Positions 22,032 through 30,703 of a stretch of 36,860 nucleotides of DNA are shown here, piece after piece (positions within the stretch are counted from its first letter, which is position 1; the number at the start of each line of letters is the position of its first letter). The stretch lies in the IMG/VR virus record IMGVR_UViG_3300031758_000227, positions 1-36,860 of that record, one strand, 5' to 3'. The stretch is from a virus. Under the pieces are notes generated by a model. That model ran no database searches and was not told the origin of the DNA. It saw only the letters and a program-made list of their open reading frames with translations. The translations under genes and the position numbers were made by a program.

Positions 22032-23870
22032 TTAGTCAACTAGGGGTCGGCGTAGTCCAGCAGCATTGCCGCTCAGCTGCCCTCTAAGGCGCTGCTCTGT
22101 CATGAGACGTTCATAAGCGATGCGGTTTCTATCCCAAGCAAGAAGTCGAGCTCTGAACTCAGGTTGCGTTTCTCCAGATCGTTTTTCTGGTTTGGGTGTT
22201 GGCGCAGTAGGTTCTGCCGCAGGCTGAACAACCGGCGTGCGTGATGTATCTAAGCCGCCCGACTGCGTATCTGCCTTAGCCGGTTTGGCGTACTTGGCTT
22301 TTTCAGCATCGTCGTAGAACTTACCATCAGGACCAACAAATTTAAGCACCAGTCTACCGTTTTCTTCCCCGGTGACCAGACCGACGCTGTTTTTCTGAGC
22401 AGCGGCCTTCATGTTTGTGTAGGCGTCTACGGTCATACCAAGTGGAATTTCTTCGCCGTTGTACGTGTTGTACAGCGCCCGACCGCCATCTTTGGAAAAC
22501 GCTGTGTATGTTCCATCGTCGTTCTTCTTGAGTTCGACAGGAGTTTGCAGCACAGAGCCTTTTTTACCAACACCAGTAGTCGGAATTGTTCCGCCAGCTT
22601 TGACAGACAGCATATTGAACTGCGTAATCAGGCTCTGACGTTTGGCACCACCGGGATCGTTGGTATCGTCCAACAAGGCAAACTGAGTTTGAATCTGTTT
22701 AGCCTCTTCGCTGTTTTTCAGATTTGTAGCCAGAGCGTTGTTCATCTGGTTGATCTGGCTAGTACGAGCGGCGTTGTAACTGACGTTTGACCTAGAGGCT
22801 TCAGTAGCCGCACGGTCTTTTTCTATGGCGGCTTTGTTCTTCTCCAGATTCATCGTGTAGTCGATGACGGTAGCTGGGTTCATGGCGGCTTTGTTGAGGT
22901 ACGCAGTAGTCTCAGCCTCACTACCAGAAAACACGTTTGGCTGAATGATTTCGCCTGTAGCAGTGTTGACGCGGTTAAGCGACACTTTGCCACCTTGGCC
23001 TCGGATGACTTCAAAGTGAGAATTCGGGTCAAGGTCTTTGCTTTCCTTGTGTGCTTTAAGCAAACCGTCCAAACTTGGGTTTTCCCTGATAATATCTTCG
23101 ATGCGTTGCTGAGACGCTTTAAACGCCTGCTCTTTAATGCCAGTCATGTTCGACGCAATTTTAAACTGCTGGTCGATACTTATGCCCAGTTCTTGAGCTT
23201 TCGCAGTCGTTGACGCAAAGTCAGCCTGTGGGTTCTGGGAACGCCACGCATTGAAGTCGGTCATTTTCTGCGCATCAGCATCAGCACGCTCAGCAGCGGT
23301 TAGTTCAAACCCAGATTTTTTAAGGCCGATCTTTCCGGATTCAACTTGAGTTTCCAGTTGCTGCTTCTGCAGTGGAAACAATTCATTCTCACGCTGCATA
23401 CGGACTTGTTCTTGGCGCATACGCGCAGCAGCCACAGGATCACGCTCAGCCAGCACATTGGCAGCGGCAGCGTAACGCGCAGCCTCAATTTCCTGCTGCG
23501 TTGGCATGCGATTAAGCGTCTGATCGCCGAGGCGGTATTGGGTTCCACCAACTTTCTGACCCACGTAGGGCATCTGAGGAGCGAATGAAGCGTCCAAGGG
23601 TCTTTCTGCAGGATTGCTCGAAAAGAGACCTGTGCGGTTCTCCAATGAATTTTCCGTAGCAAACATCCTTGCATCATCGGCAGCGCGTTTTTCAGTCTCA
23701 GCTATAGCGCGACCTAGCTCTTCTTGGGTAGGGGGACGAGGAGCAATCTCTTGAGGTGTAAGCCCCATGGCTTCACGCAGACGTTCGCGTTCTTGACGCT
23801 CTTGCATGGCTCGCCCAAACTGAAGACCGGTTTGCATGCCACCGGCGAGGCCTTTAAAGAAATCTGCCAT
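22032..23870 (-). CDS. Internal virion/ejection-type protein with coiled coils (612 aa)
   Basis: The 612-residue protein starts MADFFKGLAGGMQTGLQFGR, a pattern common among internal virion proteins of short-tailed phages. Residues 20-240 are charged and helical (QERQERERLREAM, RMRQEQVRMQRENELFPLQK) and should form coiled coils. A beta-rich part follows (GTYTAFSKDGGRALYNTY, LVLKFVGPDGKFYDD), then a Pro/Ala/Thr-rich linker and a final basic helix. No enzyme motif is visible. Its place between a gp14-like protein and the giant polyvalent protein fits the order of T7-like ejection proteins (gp14, gp15, gp16), and by that analogy it takes the middle slot. Confidence 0.72.
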   Translation of the reverse strand: MADFFKGLAGGMQTGLQFGRAMQERQERERLREAMGLTPQEIAPRPPTQEELGRAIAETEKRAADDARMFATENSLENRTGLFSSNPAERPLDASFAPQMPYVGQKVGGTQYRLGDQTLNRMPTQQEIEAARYAAAANVLAERDPVAAARMRQEQVRMQRENELFPLQKQQLETQVESGKIGLKKSGFELTAAERADADAQKMTDFNAWRSQNPQADFASTTAKAQELGISIDQQFKIASNMTGIKEQAFKASQQRIEDIIRENPSLDGLLKAHKESKDLDPNSHFEVIRGQGGKVSLNRVNTATGEIIQPNVFSGSEAETTAYLNKAAMNPATVIDYTMNLEKNKAAIEKDRAATEASRSNVSYNAARTSQINQMNNALATNLKNSEEAKQIQTQFALLDDTNDPGGAKRQSLITQFNMLSVKAGGTIPTTGVGKKGSVLQTPVELKKNDDGTYTAFSKDGGRALYNTYNGEEIPLGMTVDAYTNMKAAAQKNSVGLVTGEENGRLVLKFVGPDGKFYDDAEKAKYAKPAKADTQSGGLDTSRTPVVQPAAEPTAPTPKPEKRSGETQPEFRARLLAWDRNRIAYERLMTEQRLRGQLSGNAAGLRRPLVD

Positions 23871-23872
23871 GA

Positions 23873-24643
23873 TTAACCTGCCTTTTTGCCTGCACCACCA
23901 AAACCGCCAAAGCCGCCGCCAGCATAAATGCCAAGGCCAGTGCCGACAATGGTTGCGAACGGATCGGCCTGCGACATACCAGCGTTGTACGCGGAAGTCT
24001 GTGAGTTAAGGATACCGCCATACGTCTGGCCAGCTTGCTGCATACCTTGCTGGTACTGAGTTCCGGGAGCCATAGAAGAAGCCAGACCGGCAGAGCCTGC
24101 GCCTGTAGCGCCAGAGTAGGCAGCGTTTGCTGCGCCAGCCAGACCACGGCCAAGACCAGTAACTTCAAGGCGGCGGGCATAGCCCATCTGCTGAGCTTGG
24201 TTGCGAGCACCAGTCATAGCGTTAGCGCGGCCTGCAGCCAGACCCAGCATGTTCTGAGACTGCAACGCCATACCAGCGCCAGAGTTGGGGTTCACACCAC
24301 GGGAAGCAGCGGCGCGAGAAGCGGCATCTTGCATCACACCAAAGGCGCGACCAGTTGCAGCAGCGGCATCACGAGCTTGTTGTTCACGGTAGCCCTCAGT
24401 ACTGAACCTCTCAGCGTCTCGGACAAGACCCTGCTCCAGTGGCCGGAAGGTCTGCTGCTGGTAGTTGTAGTAGTCCTGAGCCTGCTGCATCTGTTGCTGT
24501 TGCGCAGCCATCTGTTGGTTAGCTACGCGCTCGGCCAATGGTTTCATCTCTGCATACTGCTGCCGGGAGAACGCCAACTGCTCTCGACCGAGAGCTTCCA
24601 TACCACGATAGTCTGGTGGTGGAGGACTAGATTTACCGCCCAT
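23873..24643 (-). CDS. Gp14-like internal virion protein (256 aa)
   Basis: ATG 24643 has AAGGAGT upstream. The protein starts MGGKSSPPPPDYRGMEALGR, then has a Gln-rich helical region (QQMAAQQQQMQQAQDYYNYQ), an Ala-rich middle (AASRAAASRGVNPNSGAGMA) and a Gly-rich hydrophobic end (TGLGIYAGGGFGGFGGAGKK). This layout is typical of the smallest internal core protein of short-tailed phages (T7 gp14-like), which is ejected first and sits in the outer membrane. The glycine-rich tail may be the membrane-inserting part. The upstream GNAT gene ends inside its ribosome-binding site. Confidence 0.75.
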   Translation of the reverse strand: MGGKSSPPPPDYRGMEALGREQLAFSRQQYAEMKPLAERVANQQMAAQQQQMQQAQDYYNYQQQTFRPLEQGLVRDAERFSTEGYREQQARDAAAATGRAFGVMQDAASRAAASRGVNPNSGAGMALQSQNMLGLAAGRANAMTGARNQAQQMGYARRLEVTGLGRGLAGAANAAYSGATGAGSAGLASSMAPGTQYQQGMQQAGQTYGGILNSQTSAYNAGMSQADPFATIVGTGLGIYAGGGFGGFGGAGKKAG

Positions 24644-24646
24644 GAT

Positions 24647-25063
24647 TTACTCCTTGCGCAGCCACCGACAGGTGTCAGGCCGCATTACCAAAACGTGCAT
24701 GTCGGCACCGGGGGCACCGTCTTTCATGACGAACTCTTCCTCAAAACCGAGGTGTTTGTCAAATGCCAGTATTTTAGGCTCATTTGATGGAACCATGCCA
24801 GTCAATCTTTTCAGCCCGCAGTGCCTGAACGCGTAGTCGCACACCGCTTGGAACAGCGGAACGATCTGTTTGGTCTGCTTGGCGATGGCAATGTGGCACG
24901 TTGCGTTGGCACCGTTGTAGTTGTTGATGACCACACCAGCCAAGATATTGTCACCACTCATCACGCCAATGGCGTAGAAGCTACCCCAGTCAGCGTTCTG
25001 GTTGACCTGCGCGGCGACCCATGCGCCGATGCGTTCTTTCTGGTCATAGACAAGGTGGGCCAT
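24647..25063 (-). CDS. GNAT-family acetyltransferase
   Basis: ATG 25063 gives 138 residues starting MAHLVYDQKERIGAWVAAQV, the usual beginning in phage homologues. A GTG at 25099 would add 12 residues; neither start has a clear ribosome-binding site. The GNAT fold is visible: strands FYAIGVM and NILAGVVINNY, the strand-helix region CHIAIAKQTKQIVPLFQAV, and LKRLTGMVPSNEPKILAFDK followed by HLGFEEE, the usual end of the acetyl-CoA binding half. Phage GNAT proteins next to tail and core genes are common, but their substrate is unknown; N-terminal or lysine acetylation of virion or host proteins is possible. Confidence 0.82.
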   Translation of the reverse strand: MAHLVYDQKERIGAWVAAQVNQNADWGSFYAIGVMSGDNILAGVVINNYNGANATCHIAIAKQTKQIVPLFQAVCDYAFRHCGLKRLTGMVPSNEPKILAFDKHLGFEEEFVMKDGAPGADMHVLVMRPDTCRWLRKE

Positions 25064-25077
25064 GCGTGGATTATGGC

Positions 25078-25494
25078 TTACTGGGGCGGGGTTGGCCACA
25101 CTACATTAAGCGGGTCTTGGCTGGTAATGTCACGCAGCGCTTGTCGGTACGGCTCCCAAAGAGCCTTGGTTGCAGCAGAGATGTCAGCCAATTGAGTCCA
25201 GTCAGACTGAGCAATCAGGTTGTTTCGGATGTTTCGTACCTGCTCAAGCGCATACGCAGAGTCGAGCTGCCAAGACTTGGCCTCGTAGTCAAACACATGG
25301 TTGCTGCTTGGGCGCGGAGGCTTTTCAACCACTGCGCCGTTATCTACGTAGTGCGTGCCCCAATGCCCTTTTGCACCCTCCAGCAGAGTACACCCAGTCG
25401 GCACAGGCTGGATAGAAACGACAGAATCGTCGCACTCGCCAAACGAAACAATCTTGCCAGTTGCGTCGTAAATAACGTACGTAGTAGCGCTCAT
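25078..25494 (-). CDS. Phage tail assembly chaperone-like protein
   Basis: The 138-residue product overlaps the preceding gene by four bases (ATGA). Its C-terminal half contains RNIRNNLIAQSDWTQLADIS, KALWEPYRQALRDITSQ and NVVWPTPP, the well-known pattern of the phage tail assembly chaperone family (Pfam Phage_tail_APC type). The N-terminal half is a small beta domain (TYVIYDATGKIVSFGECDDS). Such proteins help fibres or tail proteins fold and sit next to the gene they serve, here the 674-residue gpJ/DUF1983-like protein just upstream. Confidence 0.85.
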   Translation of the reverse strand: MSATTYVIYDATGKIVSFGECDDSVVSIQPVPTGCTLLEGAKGHWGTHYVDNGAVVEKPPRPSSNHVFDYEAKSWQLDSAYALEQVRNIRNNLIAQSDWTQLADISAATKALWEPYRQALRDITSQDPLNVVWPTPPQ

Positions 25495-27515
25495 CGCTTG
25501 GCTCCCATTATCACGATGGTAGTCTCTACCGCAGGTGCAGGGTTGCCATACACATCACTGACGTTACAAATAATAGTGTGCGTTCCAGCAGTCATGGTCA
25601 TATAGTGAATGATCGGCAGTGTAATTGTTGGAATCACGCCGCCAGCGCTGTTAGAAAATGTCTCTTTGACTTGTACGTAGTTGTCGAACAAACGGATCGT
25701 ACATCCACCGGATACCAAGACCACGCCGCTGCAAACGCCCCACAGCAAAACATTAGTAGTCTCAGCAAACGTAACTGTTGTTATCGCCTGCGATCCAGAA
25801 GCAGAGCTAACTTGGGGCACAGTTACAGCGTTGCCTGCAATGTTAATCGTATTGACTGCGTTGATAGCGCTTGCCGTAAGCGTGCCAGAAAAAGTTCCAG
25901 TTGCAGCAGACAACGACCCCGCAAATGAACCAGTGGCAGCAGATAACGCCCCGGCAAAACTTGCATCGCCGTTGCTACCGTTCAACACAAAAGTCGCCGC
26001 CCCAGCAGAGTTATAAGCCACGAGGCCGTTAGCGGTAAGTCCAACGCCAGACCCACTTGTGCGCACACCAGACGAGTTCCAATTGAGCGTTCCAGTGGCC
26101 AGACCCCCGGGACCAGACAGTACGTTGCGGGCGTCATTGTCGAGCTTAGTTGTCAATTCACCGACGGCAAAGTCGGCTGTGCCCTGAGCCGTAGATGCTG
26201 CGCTTGATGCACTATTGGCTGCAGACAAAGCTGAGTTTGCTGTATTTACAAGCGTGGAACCGGCAGTCCCAGCAACGGAACCAGTGAAGTTTCCAGTGCC
26301 CGCATTCAGGATGATGTTGCCTGCAGTGTCTCGAATGCTCAGTCCGTTTGCATTAATCTGCGCAGCAGTAATCAAACCACGGATAGACGCAGCACCGAAC
26401 TCAGCCGTGCCGTCGCCATGAATCTTCCAGCCTTGGGAGCCGATGAGGTAGTTCGACGACTGGATGTACGAGCCCACGCTGATGGAGCCTGCAGTGATCT
26501 TGCCTGCGCTGAGGCTGGCGATCTTGGCGTCGTCGATTTGCGCGTTGCCGATCTTTGCAGTGGTGATCGTGCCGTTCTTGATGTACGCAGCATCTATGTA
26601 AACACCGGCAGGTACTGCAACGCCATTCACTGTAGTTGGTGAAGTCTGCACAACAAAAGGGATAGCCCCCTTTACCTGCGTTGTTTGCCAACCAGTTCCG
26701 TTGTAATACTTGGTGATGTTGGGCGTTACGCTCGAATCAATCCATACGTATCCGACGTACAAGTTTGTAGTTGGCGCTGTAGCTGACACCGTAGATGGCG
26801 GTGCAATCCAGAACTGATCGGCTCTAACGCCAAACGAGCTGGTGGGGGTTCCATTGTTGGCAGTAGCCGCAATGCCGTAACCAGCAACATGCCCAGCCAA
26901 GTCAACCTTAACCGTGTACTTAGATAGCAGGCCTGTCGTGCCACCGGGGCCACCATCAATTTCGTCGATGCGGCCATTCAGATCGTTGTAGAGCTCGCTC
27001 TCCGTGATCTGACCAGCAAGCGTATCCAGAAGATACGCCACATCGGAACCAGTCTGGCCGAGTACGCCAGCAACTGCGTTAAACGCACCAGCAGTGCCTA
27101 GTGTGTTGACGAACCGAACCCAGTAGTACCTGTTTACGCTCGGCCCAACAGCGTCAATAAATATGGCCCCGGGGGTCATACCGACCTGAACAGCAGCGCC
27201 CAGATTGTCAGTGCTAGAGCCCCACACTTCTGCGTAGGCATGGCCGTAATACAGCGGGTCGTCCCAAGTGACTACGATATTCTGAATGGCACCGCTGGCA
27301 GCTACGTTCTTGGGCGTTGGCGGCGTAGTGATGGTTCCGCCACCGGGAGGAATGATTGTCCCGCCGGGTCCGGGTGATGCAATACCACTGGAAATCAGAT
27401 CGTCTACAGTCAACAAGCGGCTGGTGCCGCCGCTGTCCAGTGCCTCACGCACCCGGTTGATGAAGGCCCGAAGGTCGGGCGCTACGTTGGATACGACCGT
27501 TGGGAGTTTAGCCAT
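25491..27515 (-). CDS. gpJ/DUF1983-like tail protein with FN3 domain
   Basis: The start at ATG 27515 has GGAGGAG upstream; an earlier in-frame start lies within the previous gene. The 674-residue protein has a short helical N-terminus, a Pro/Gly-rich hinge (SPGPGGTIIPPGGGTITTPP), a fibronectin-III-like domain (about 70-150) and a region with AYIKNGTITTAKIGNAQIDD, AKIASLSAGKITAGSISVGS, which is the typical DUF1983 pattern of host-specificity proteins such as lambda gpJ. The C-terminal half has SFAGALSAATGSFAGSLSAA, a short-period beta repeat, then a closing beta domain. It likely forms a fibre or tail-tip appendage that contacts the host. Confidence 0.82.
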   Translation of the reverse strand: MAKLPTVVSNVAPDLRAFINRVREALDSGGTSRLLTVDDLISSGIASPGPGGTIIPPGGGTITTPPTPKNVAASGAIQNIVVTWDDPLYYGHAYAEVWGSSTDNLGAAVQVGMTPGAIFIDAVGPSVNRYYWVRFVNTLGTAGAFNAVAGVLGQTGSDVAYLLDTLAGQITESELYNDLNGRIDEIDGGPGGTTGLLSKYTVKVDLAGHVAGYGIAATANNGTPTSSFGVRADQFWIAPPSTVSATAPTTNLYVGYVWIDSSVTPNITKYYNGTGWQTTQVKGAIPFVVQTSPTTVNGVAVPAGVYIDAAYIKNGTITTAKIGNAQIDDAKIASLSAGKITAGSISVGSYIQSSNYLIGSQGWKIHGDGTAEFGAASIRGLITAAQINANGLSIRDTAGNIILNAGTGNFTGSVAGTAGSTLVNTANSALSAANSASSAASTAQGTADFAVGELTTKLDNDARNVLSGPGGLATGTLNWNSSGVRTSGSGVGLTANGLVAYNSAGAATFVLNGSNGDASFAGALSAATGSFAGSLSAATGTFSGTLTASAINAVNTINIAGNAVTVPQVSSASGSQAITTVTFAETTNVLLWGVCSGVVLVSGGCTIRLFDNYVQVKETFSNSAGGVIPTITLPIIHYMTMTAGTHTIICNVSDVYGNPAPAVETTIVIMGAKR

Positions 27516-30057
27516 TTGCCAACTCCTCCATGGACTGCGCCACGAGTACAGCGAACACCTCAGTGTTGCCCTCGATCTGGAACTCCCAGTCACGGCCCGG
27601 TGTCACGGGCAGGCGGAACGGCGTGCGCCCCGCCACAGTCTGGGTATGCACCAGCGTGCCATCAGAGTAAACCTTGGCTGTCACAGGGTAGGCTTCGGCT
27701 TCAACCTGAGCGCAACTGAACCCCATGATCTGAGGCATGGTGAACTTCTTGGACTTCCATGTGTAGCTCAGCGCTGCTCCGGCTTGCCATATTTTCACTG
27801 TGCGGTCGGCGAACGCTGTGTACAGCTTGTCAGCCTGCAGGTCGTTGTAGCCCGCTGTGGCGTAGATGTTGTGGTAGATGAAGTGGCCGGAGGTCAGGTC
27901 AAAGATGAACCCGCCAGCGGTTACGCCGTTGTTGTAAAACGCCACGTACTTCATGTCCTGCTGATACGCATGGATTGACGTAGGGTTAAATGCCTCTTGC
28001 CAGAGGGCACGGCTAAACATCTGCTCAGTCAGCAGGCGAGAGCCGCTGGAGCTCAACAGCACAAGGCCGTCAGGGCTGGCATAGATCACCGAGTTGTTGG
28101 TGCTGACGATGCTGCGCTTGGACGCGCAGGCTTGCTCCAGATCGGATTTGACCACCACCATCGCATCAGGCGAGCTGCCTTGGATGAAGTACGGCGTGCC
28201 TGTAGTGAGCACCGCCAGCGTTGTGTCCATGCGACCAAGGCCAACTACCGGGAAGTCCACGGTCTGGTTGTACTGCACCGGCCATGCGTGGGGGTGGTAG
28301 GGGTCGCAGAAGTACACGTCACGGCCAGTGAATCCAGCCATGATGCCGTTGGGCAAGTTGATGAGGCCGCGCAGCGTTGCCGGGGGCGGCAGCCATGTCA
28401 GGGATGGCAGCTCTTCACCGAGGTCTTCAGCCAGCACGCTGTCTGTGTACGAAGTCTGCGAAGCTGGGAGCTCAGCGACAAACAGATACACGCCGGACAC
28501 CGCACGGTACAGACGCCAGTGGGTCACCACATAGCCCGTAGGCACAACATCTCTTCCAGATATAGCCACAGACTGCTCAACGCGCACTTCAACGGTGGCA
28601 GATGCCGGTGATGGAGCGGACTCGAACTCGAAGCCAGCTTCCTTGTTGACCCAAGTCCATGCGTACACACGGCTCTCAGGAACTTCTGGTACGTCAGTTA
28701 CGCCCGTGGCATTCAGTGAGGAGTACTGGGCGACAGTTGGATAGTCACCGCCGCGCAGGCGTATGGAAGACGAGGTGCCGGTAGAGTTTGTGGCCACAAT
28801 GGCGAACGGTTCTACCGCGCCAAATACGGTAGCTGCCCCGCCGTAGCTTGACACAATGCTCAGGTTGTTCACTGTGTACACAGCAGGCACGGAAACAAAG
28901 CTCTCTACGCCGTTGATGAGCACAGACAGATAGCGTCCTTCCACACTGTCCACGTTGGCTTGGGTGACGAACACTTGGGCCGGAGCTGAACTCTCGGAGC
29001 CCACCGAATTTTTAGTGAAGGCAGTGTTCCCGTCAACAGTCCGGCTGTAAGTGATGGAGCCAGAAGAGCCGGTTGCCTCTGTGCCGGGTGTGATGACAAC
29101 GCAGGAGCCATATGCAGTAGCGACCATCTGGCCTGACATGCGGCTGTTTAGGAAGGTAACCAGCGTAGCTGCGGTCAGTGTGGTGCTGGTTACGGCGTCA
29201 ACCCGAGTCGCCACGTTGCTTGCCAAGGTGATGGTGTCCCCGGCATCAATGGAGCCAATCTCGGCGTCTTCGATGATAAGCAGCGGTGGTGTGTTGGCCG
29301 TGCCGGTAGCCTGCAAATCAAGCCCGGAATAGGTGAACGTACCAGACGTGTTTGTTGTAGAGCCCGTGCGGTAGCGCACATAGAGCTTGGCCGAGTCGCC
29401 TGTGGCGTCACTGGTGATCTTGACCCCGGTGCCATCGACAACAGCCGCTATGCCTGCTGCAGCGTTTACGGCTGAAGCTACGGAACTTGCTGTGATTGGG
29501 CTGGTCAGCGTCACTGTGGTGTAGTCGGCGTCTTCCGTACCGACAATGCTGACCTGAATGCCGTAAGACGTGCTGAGCTGCCCGATGGCTGTAGACGTCA
29601 GAACAACTTCCGCTGGGCTGGTTGTAGGCGTGAACACGGACGGGCTCGCCGCCAGTGCCGCCGTGGGGGCCGGAAGGCCCAGTGGCCTAGACACAGTGGG
29701 GTAGTTGCTGCCGGACAGCGCGATCTGGCCGTACGTTGCCTTGGGAGCGCCGTCGCCTGTGTAGAACGTCCACTCGGACGTGTCACCTGAAATCTGGCTG
29801 CGGCAGACGTCAACGTCTGAAGTCCAGTGGAACCAGTACTGCGAGTCGGACACAGAGTCTTGGCCGAAACGGTAGATGGTCAGCGGGGTGCCCACCTTGG
29901 TCAGTGTGTGTACGGCAGCGCCGACGTTCGACAGTGGCTGCAGCGATCCGTTGAAGACAACAGCGTTTAGCGCTGTCTGGGCCATAGTGTCCTGCAAGTA
30001 CCGAGGTGGCACCTTGGGAGATACCCCGCCGAACGATTTGATCTGAAGTGCTGCCAT
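27508..30057 (-). CDS. Beta-propeller-like tail/stabilisation protein (849 aa)
   Basis: The 849-residue protein begins MAALQIKSFGGVSPKVPPRY, the usual start of large podovirus tail-hub or head-closure proteins (P22 gp10-like). Strand-rich blades include LPNGIMAGFTGRDVYFCDPY, TTLAVLTTGTPYFIQGSSPD, NNSVIYASPDGLVLLS and DMKYVAFYNNGVTAGGFIFD, as in a beta-propeller. Residues about 150-420 form a Ser/Thr/Val-rich insertion with two similar halves, perhaps extra Ig-like or decoration domains. It lies between the endolysin and the gpJ-like gene, overlapping the latter by 8 bp. The family call rests on overall pattern. Confidence 0.72.
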   Translation of the reverse strand: MAALQIKSFGGVSPKVPPRYLQDTMAQTALNAVVFNGSLQPLSNVGAAVHTLTKVGTPLTIYRFGQDSVSDSQYWFHWTSDVDVCRSQISGDTSEWTFYTGDGAPKATYGQIALSGSNYPTVSRPLGLPAPTAALAASPSVFTPTTSPAEVVLTSTAIGQLSTSYGIQVSIVGTEDADYTTVTLTSPITASSVASAVNAAAGIAAVVDGTGVKITSDATGDSAKLYVRYRTGSTTNTSGTFTYSGLDLQATGTANTPPLLIIEDAEIGSIDAGDTITLASNVATRVDAVTSTTLTAATLVTFLNSRMSGQMVATAYGSCVVITPGTEATGSSGSITYSRTVDGNTAFTKNSVGSESSAPAQVFVTQANVDSVEGRYLSVLINGVESFVSVPAVYTVNNLSIVSSYGGAATVFGAVEPFAIVATNSTGTSSSIRLRGGDYPTVAQYSSLNATGVTDVPEVPESRVYAWTWVNKEAGFEFESAPSPASATVEVRVEQSVAISGRDVVPTGYVVTHWRLYRAVSGVYLFVAELPASQTSYTDSVLAEDLGEELPSLTWLPPPATLRGLINLPNGIMAGFTGRDVYFCDPYHPHAWPVQYNQTVDFPVVGLGRMDTTLAVLTTGTPYFIQGSSPDAMVVVKSDLEQACASKRSIVSTNNSVIYASPDGLVLLSSSGSRLLTEQMFSRALWQEAFNPTSIHAYQQDMKYVAFYNNGVTAGGFIFDLTSGHFIYHNIYATAGYNDLQADKLYTAFADRTVKIWQAGAALSYTWKSKKFTMPQIMGFSCAQVEAEAYPVTAKVYSDGTLVHTQTVAGRTPFRLPVTPGRDWEFQIEGNTEVFAVLVAQSMEELANG

Positions 30058-30070
30058 GCTGTGTTCCTCA

Positions 30071-30703
30071 CTACGCTTGATTGTAGTTGGGATCAGCCAG
30101 TAGGGCCAGAGCGTGGTTGGTGTGCTTGATCCGGTCGTCTAGGCCGATTGTGCCGCCGTTGATCTTCTTGGTCAGGGCCATATTGTTGCCAGCCTCGGCC
30201 AAAGCGTTGAGCTTTTGCGTGCTCCAGAACCATCCAGCCGTCAGGGCGGCGTACTGTGGCGTGGCCACCAGATCAGGCTCCATGATGAAATCCACGCCAA
30301 GCCCTTGGCCAGCATGGTAGTAATTCGCCGAGCCGGTCAACTGCAAAATCCCGCGACCGCGAAAACGCCAGCCATCTCCGGACGCCTCGTCACGGTTGTT
30401 CATGCGGTTGCCGTAGATGCGGTTGGCGATCTTCTTGGGCTGTTTCTCGTAGGCAGCAGCTTCCTCTGGTGTGAAGCCCCATGTGCGCTTGGGCGTGCGC
30501 GGGAACAGTTTGAGCAGCGTGGCAGCGCGGTAGTTCAGGTTCTCCTCAAGCACACGGAAGTTGCCGCTCTCGTGCCCACACTGGCCAATAAACGCAGCTT
30601 GCTGGCGTGGCGTCAAGATACCAAATCGCTCAAAAGTCTCGTTGAGCGGGTCAGCCCACTTGGGGTCAATGTGCAGTTTCTGCAGTTGTTCACTTGTCAC
30701 CAT
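30071..30703 (-). CDS. Endolysin, GH19 chitinase-like muramidase
   Basis: The 210-residue enzyme has the glycoside hydrolase 19 pattern: IGQCGHESGNF with catalytic E45, a second acidic residue near E53-E54 (VLEENLNYRA), the motif FRGRGILQLTG, then NYYHAG, and INGGTIGLDDR near the end. GH19 phage enzymes cut peptidoglycan glycan strands to release progeny. No signal peptide or membrane segment is present, so it needs a holin to reach the wall. The ATG has GAGGAG upstream and overlaps the spanin gene by 14 bp. Confidence 0.93.
   Translation of the reverse strand: MVTSEQLQKLHIDPKWADPLNETFERFGILTPRQQAAFIGQCGHESGNFRVLEENLNYRAATLLKLFPRTPKRTWGFTPEEAAAYEKQPKKIANRIYGNRMNNRDEASGDGWRFRGRGILQLTGSANYYHAGQGLGVDFIMEPDLVATPQYAALTAGWFWSTQKLNALAEAGNNMALTKKINGGTIGLDDRIKHTNHALALLADPNYNQA

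Noticed and set aside
24035-24787. 250-residue + strand frame across the gp14-like and GNAT genes
   Set aside because: It crosses two supported - strand genes, has no recognisable motif and no ribosome-binding context.
27997-28611. 204-residue + strand frame within the propeller-like gene
   Set aside because: His/Arg/Gln-rich composition typical of a shadow frame, fully inside a supported gene.
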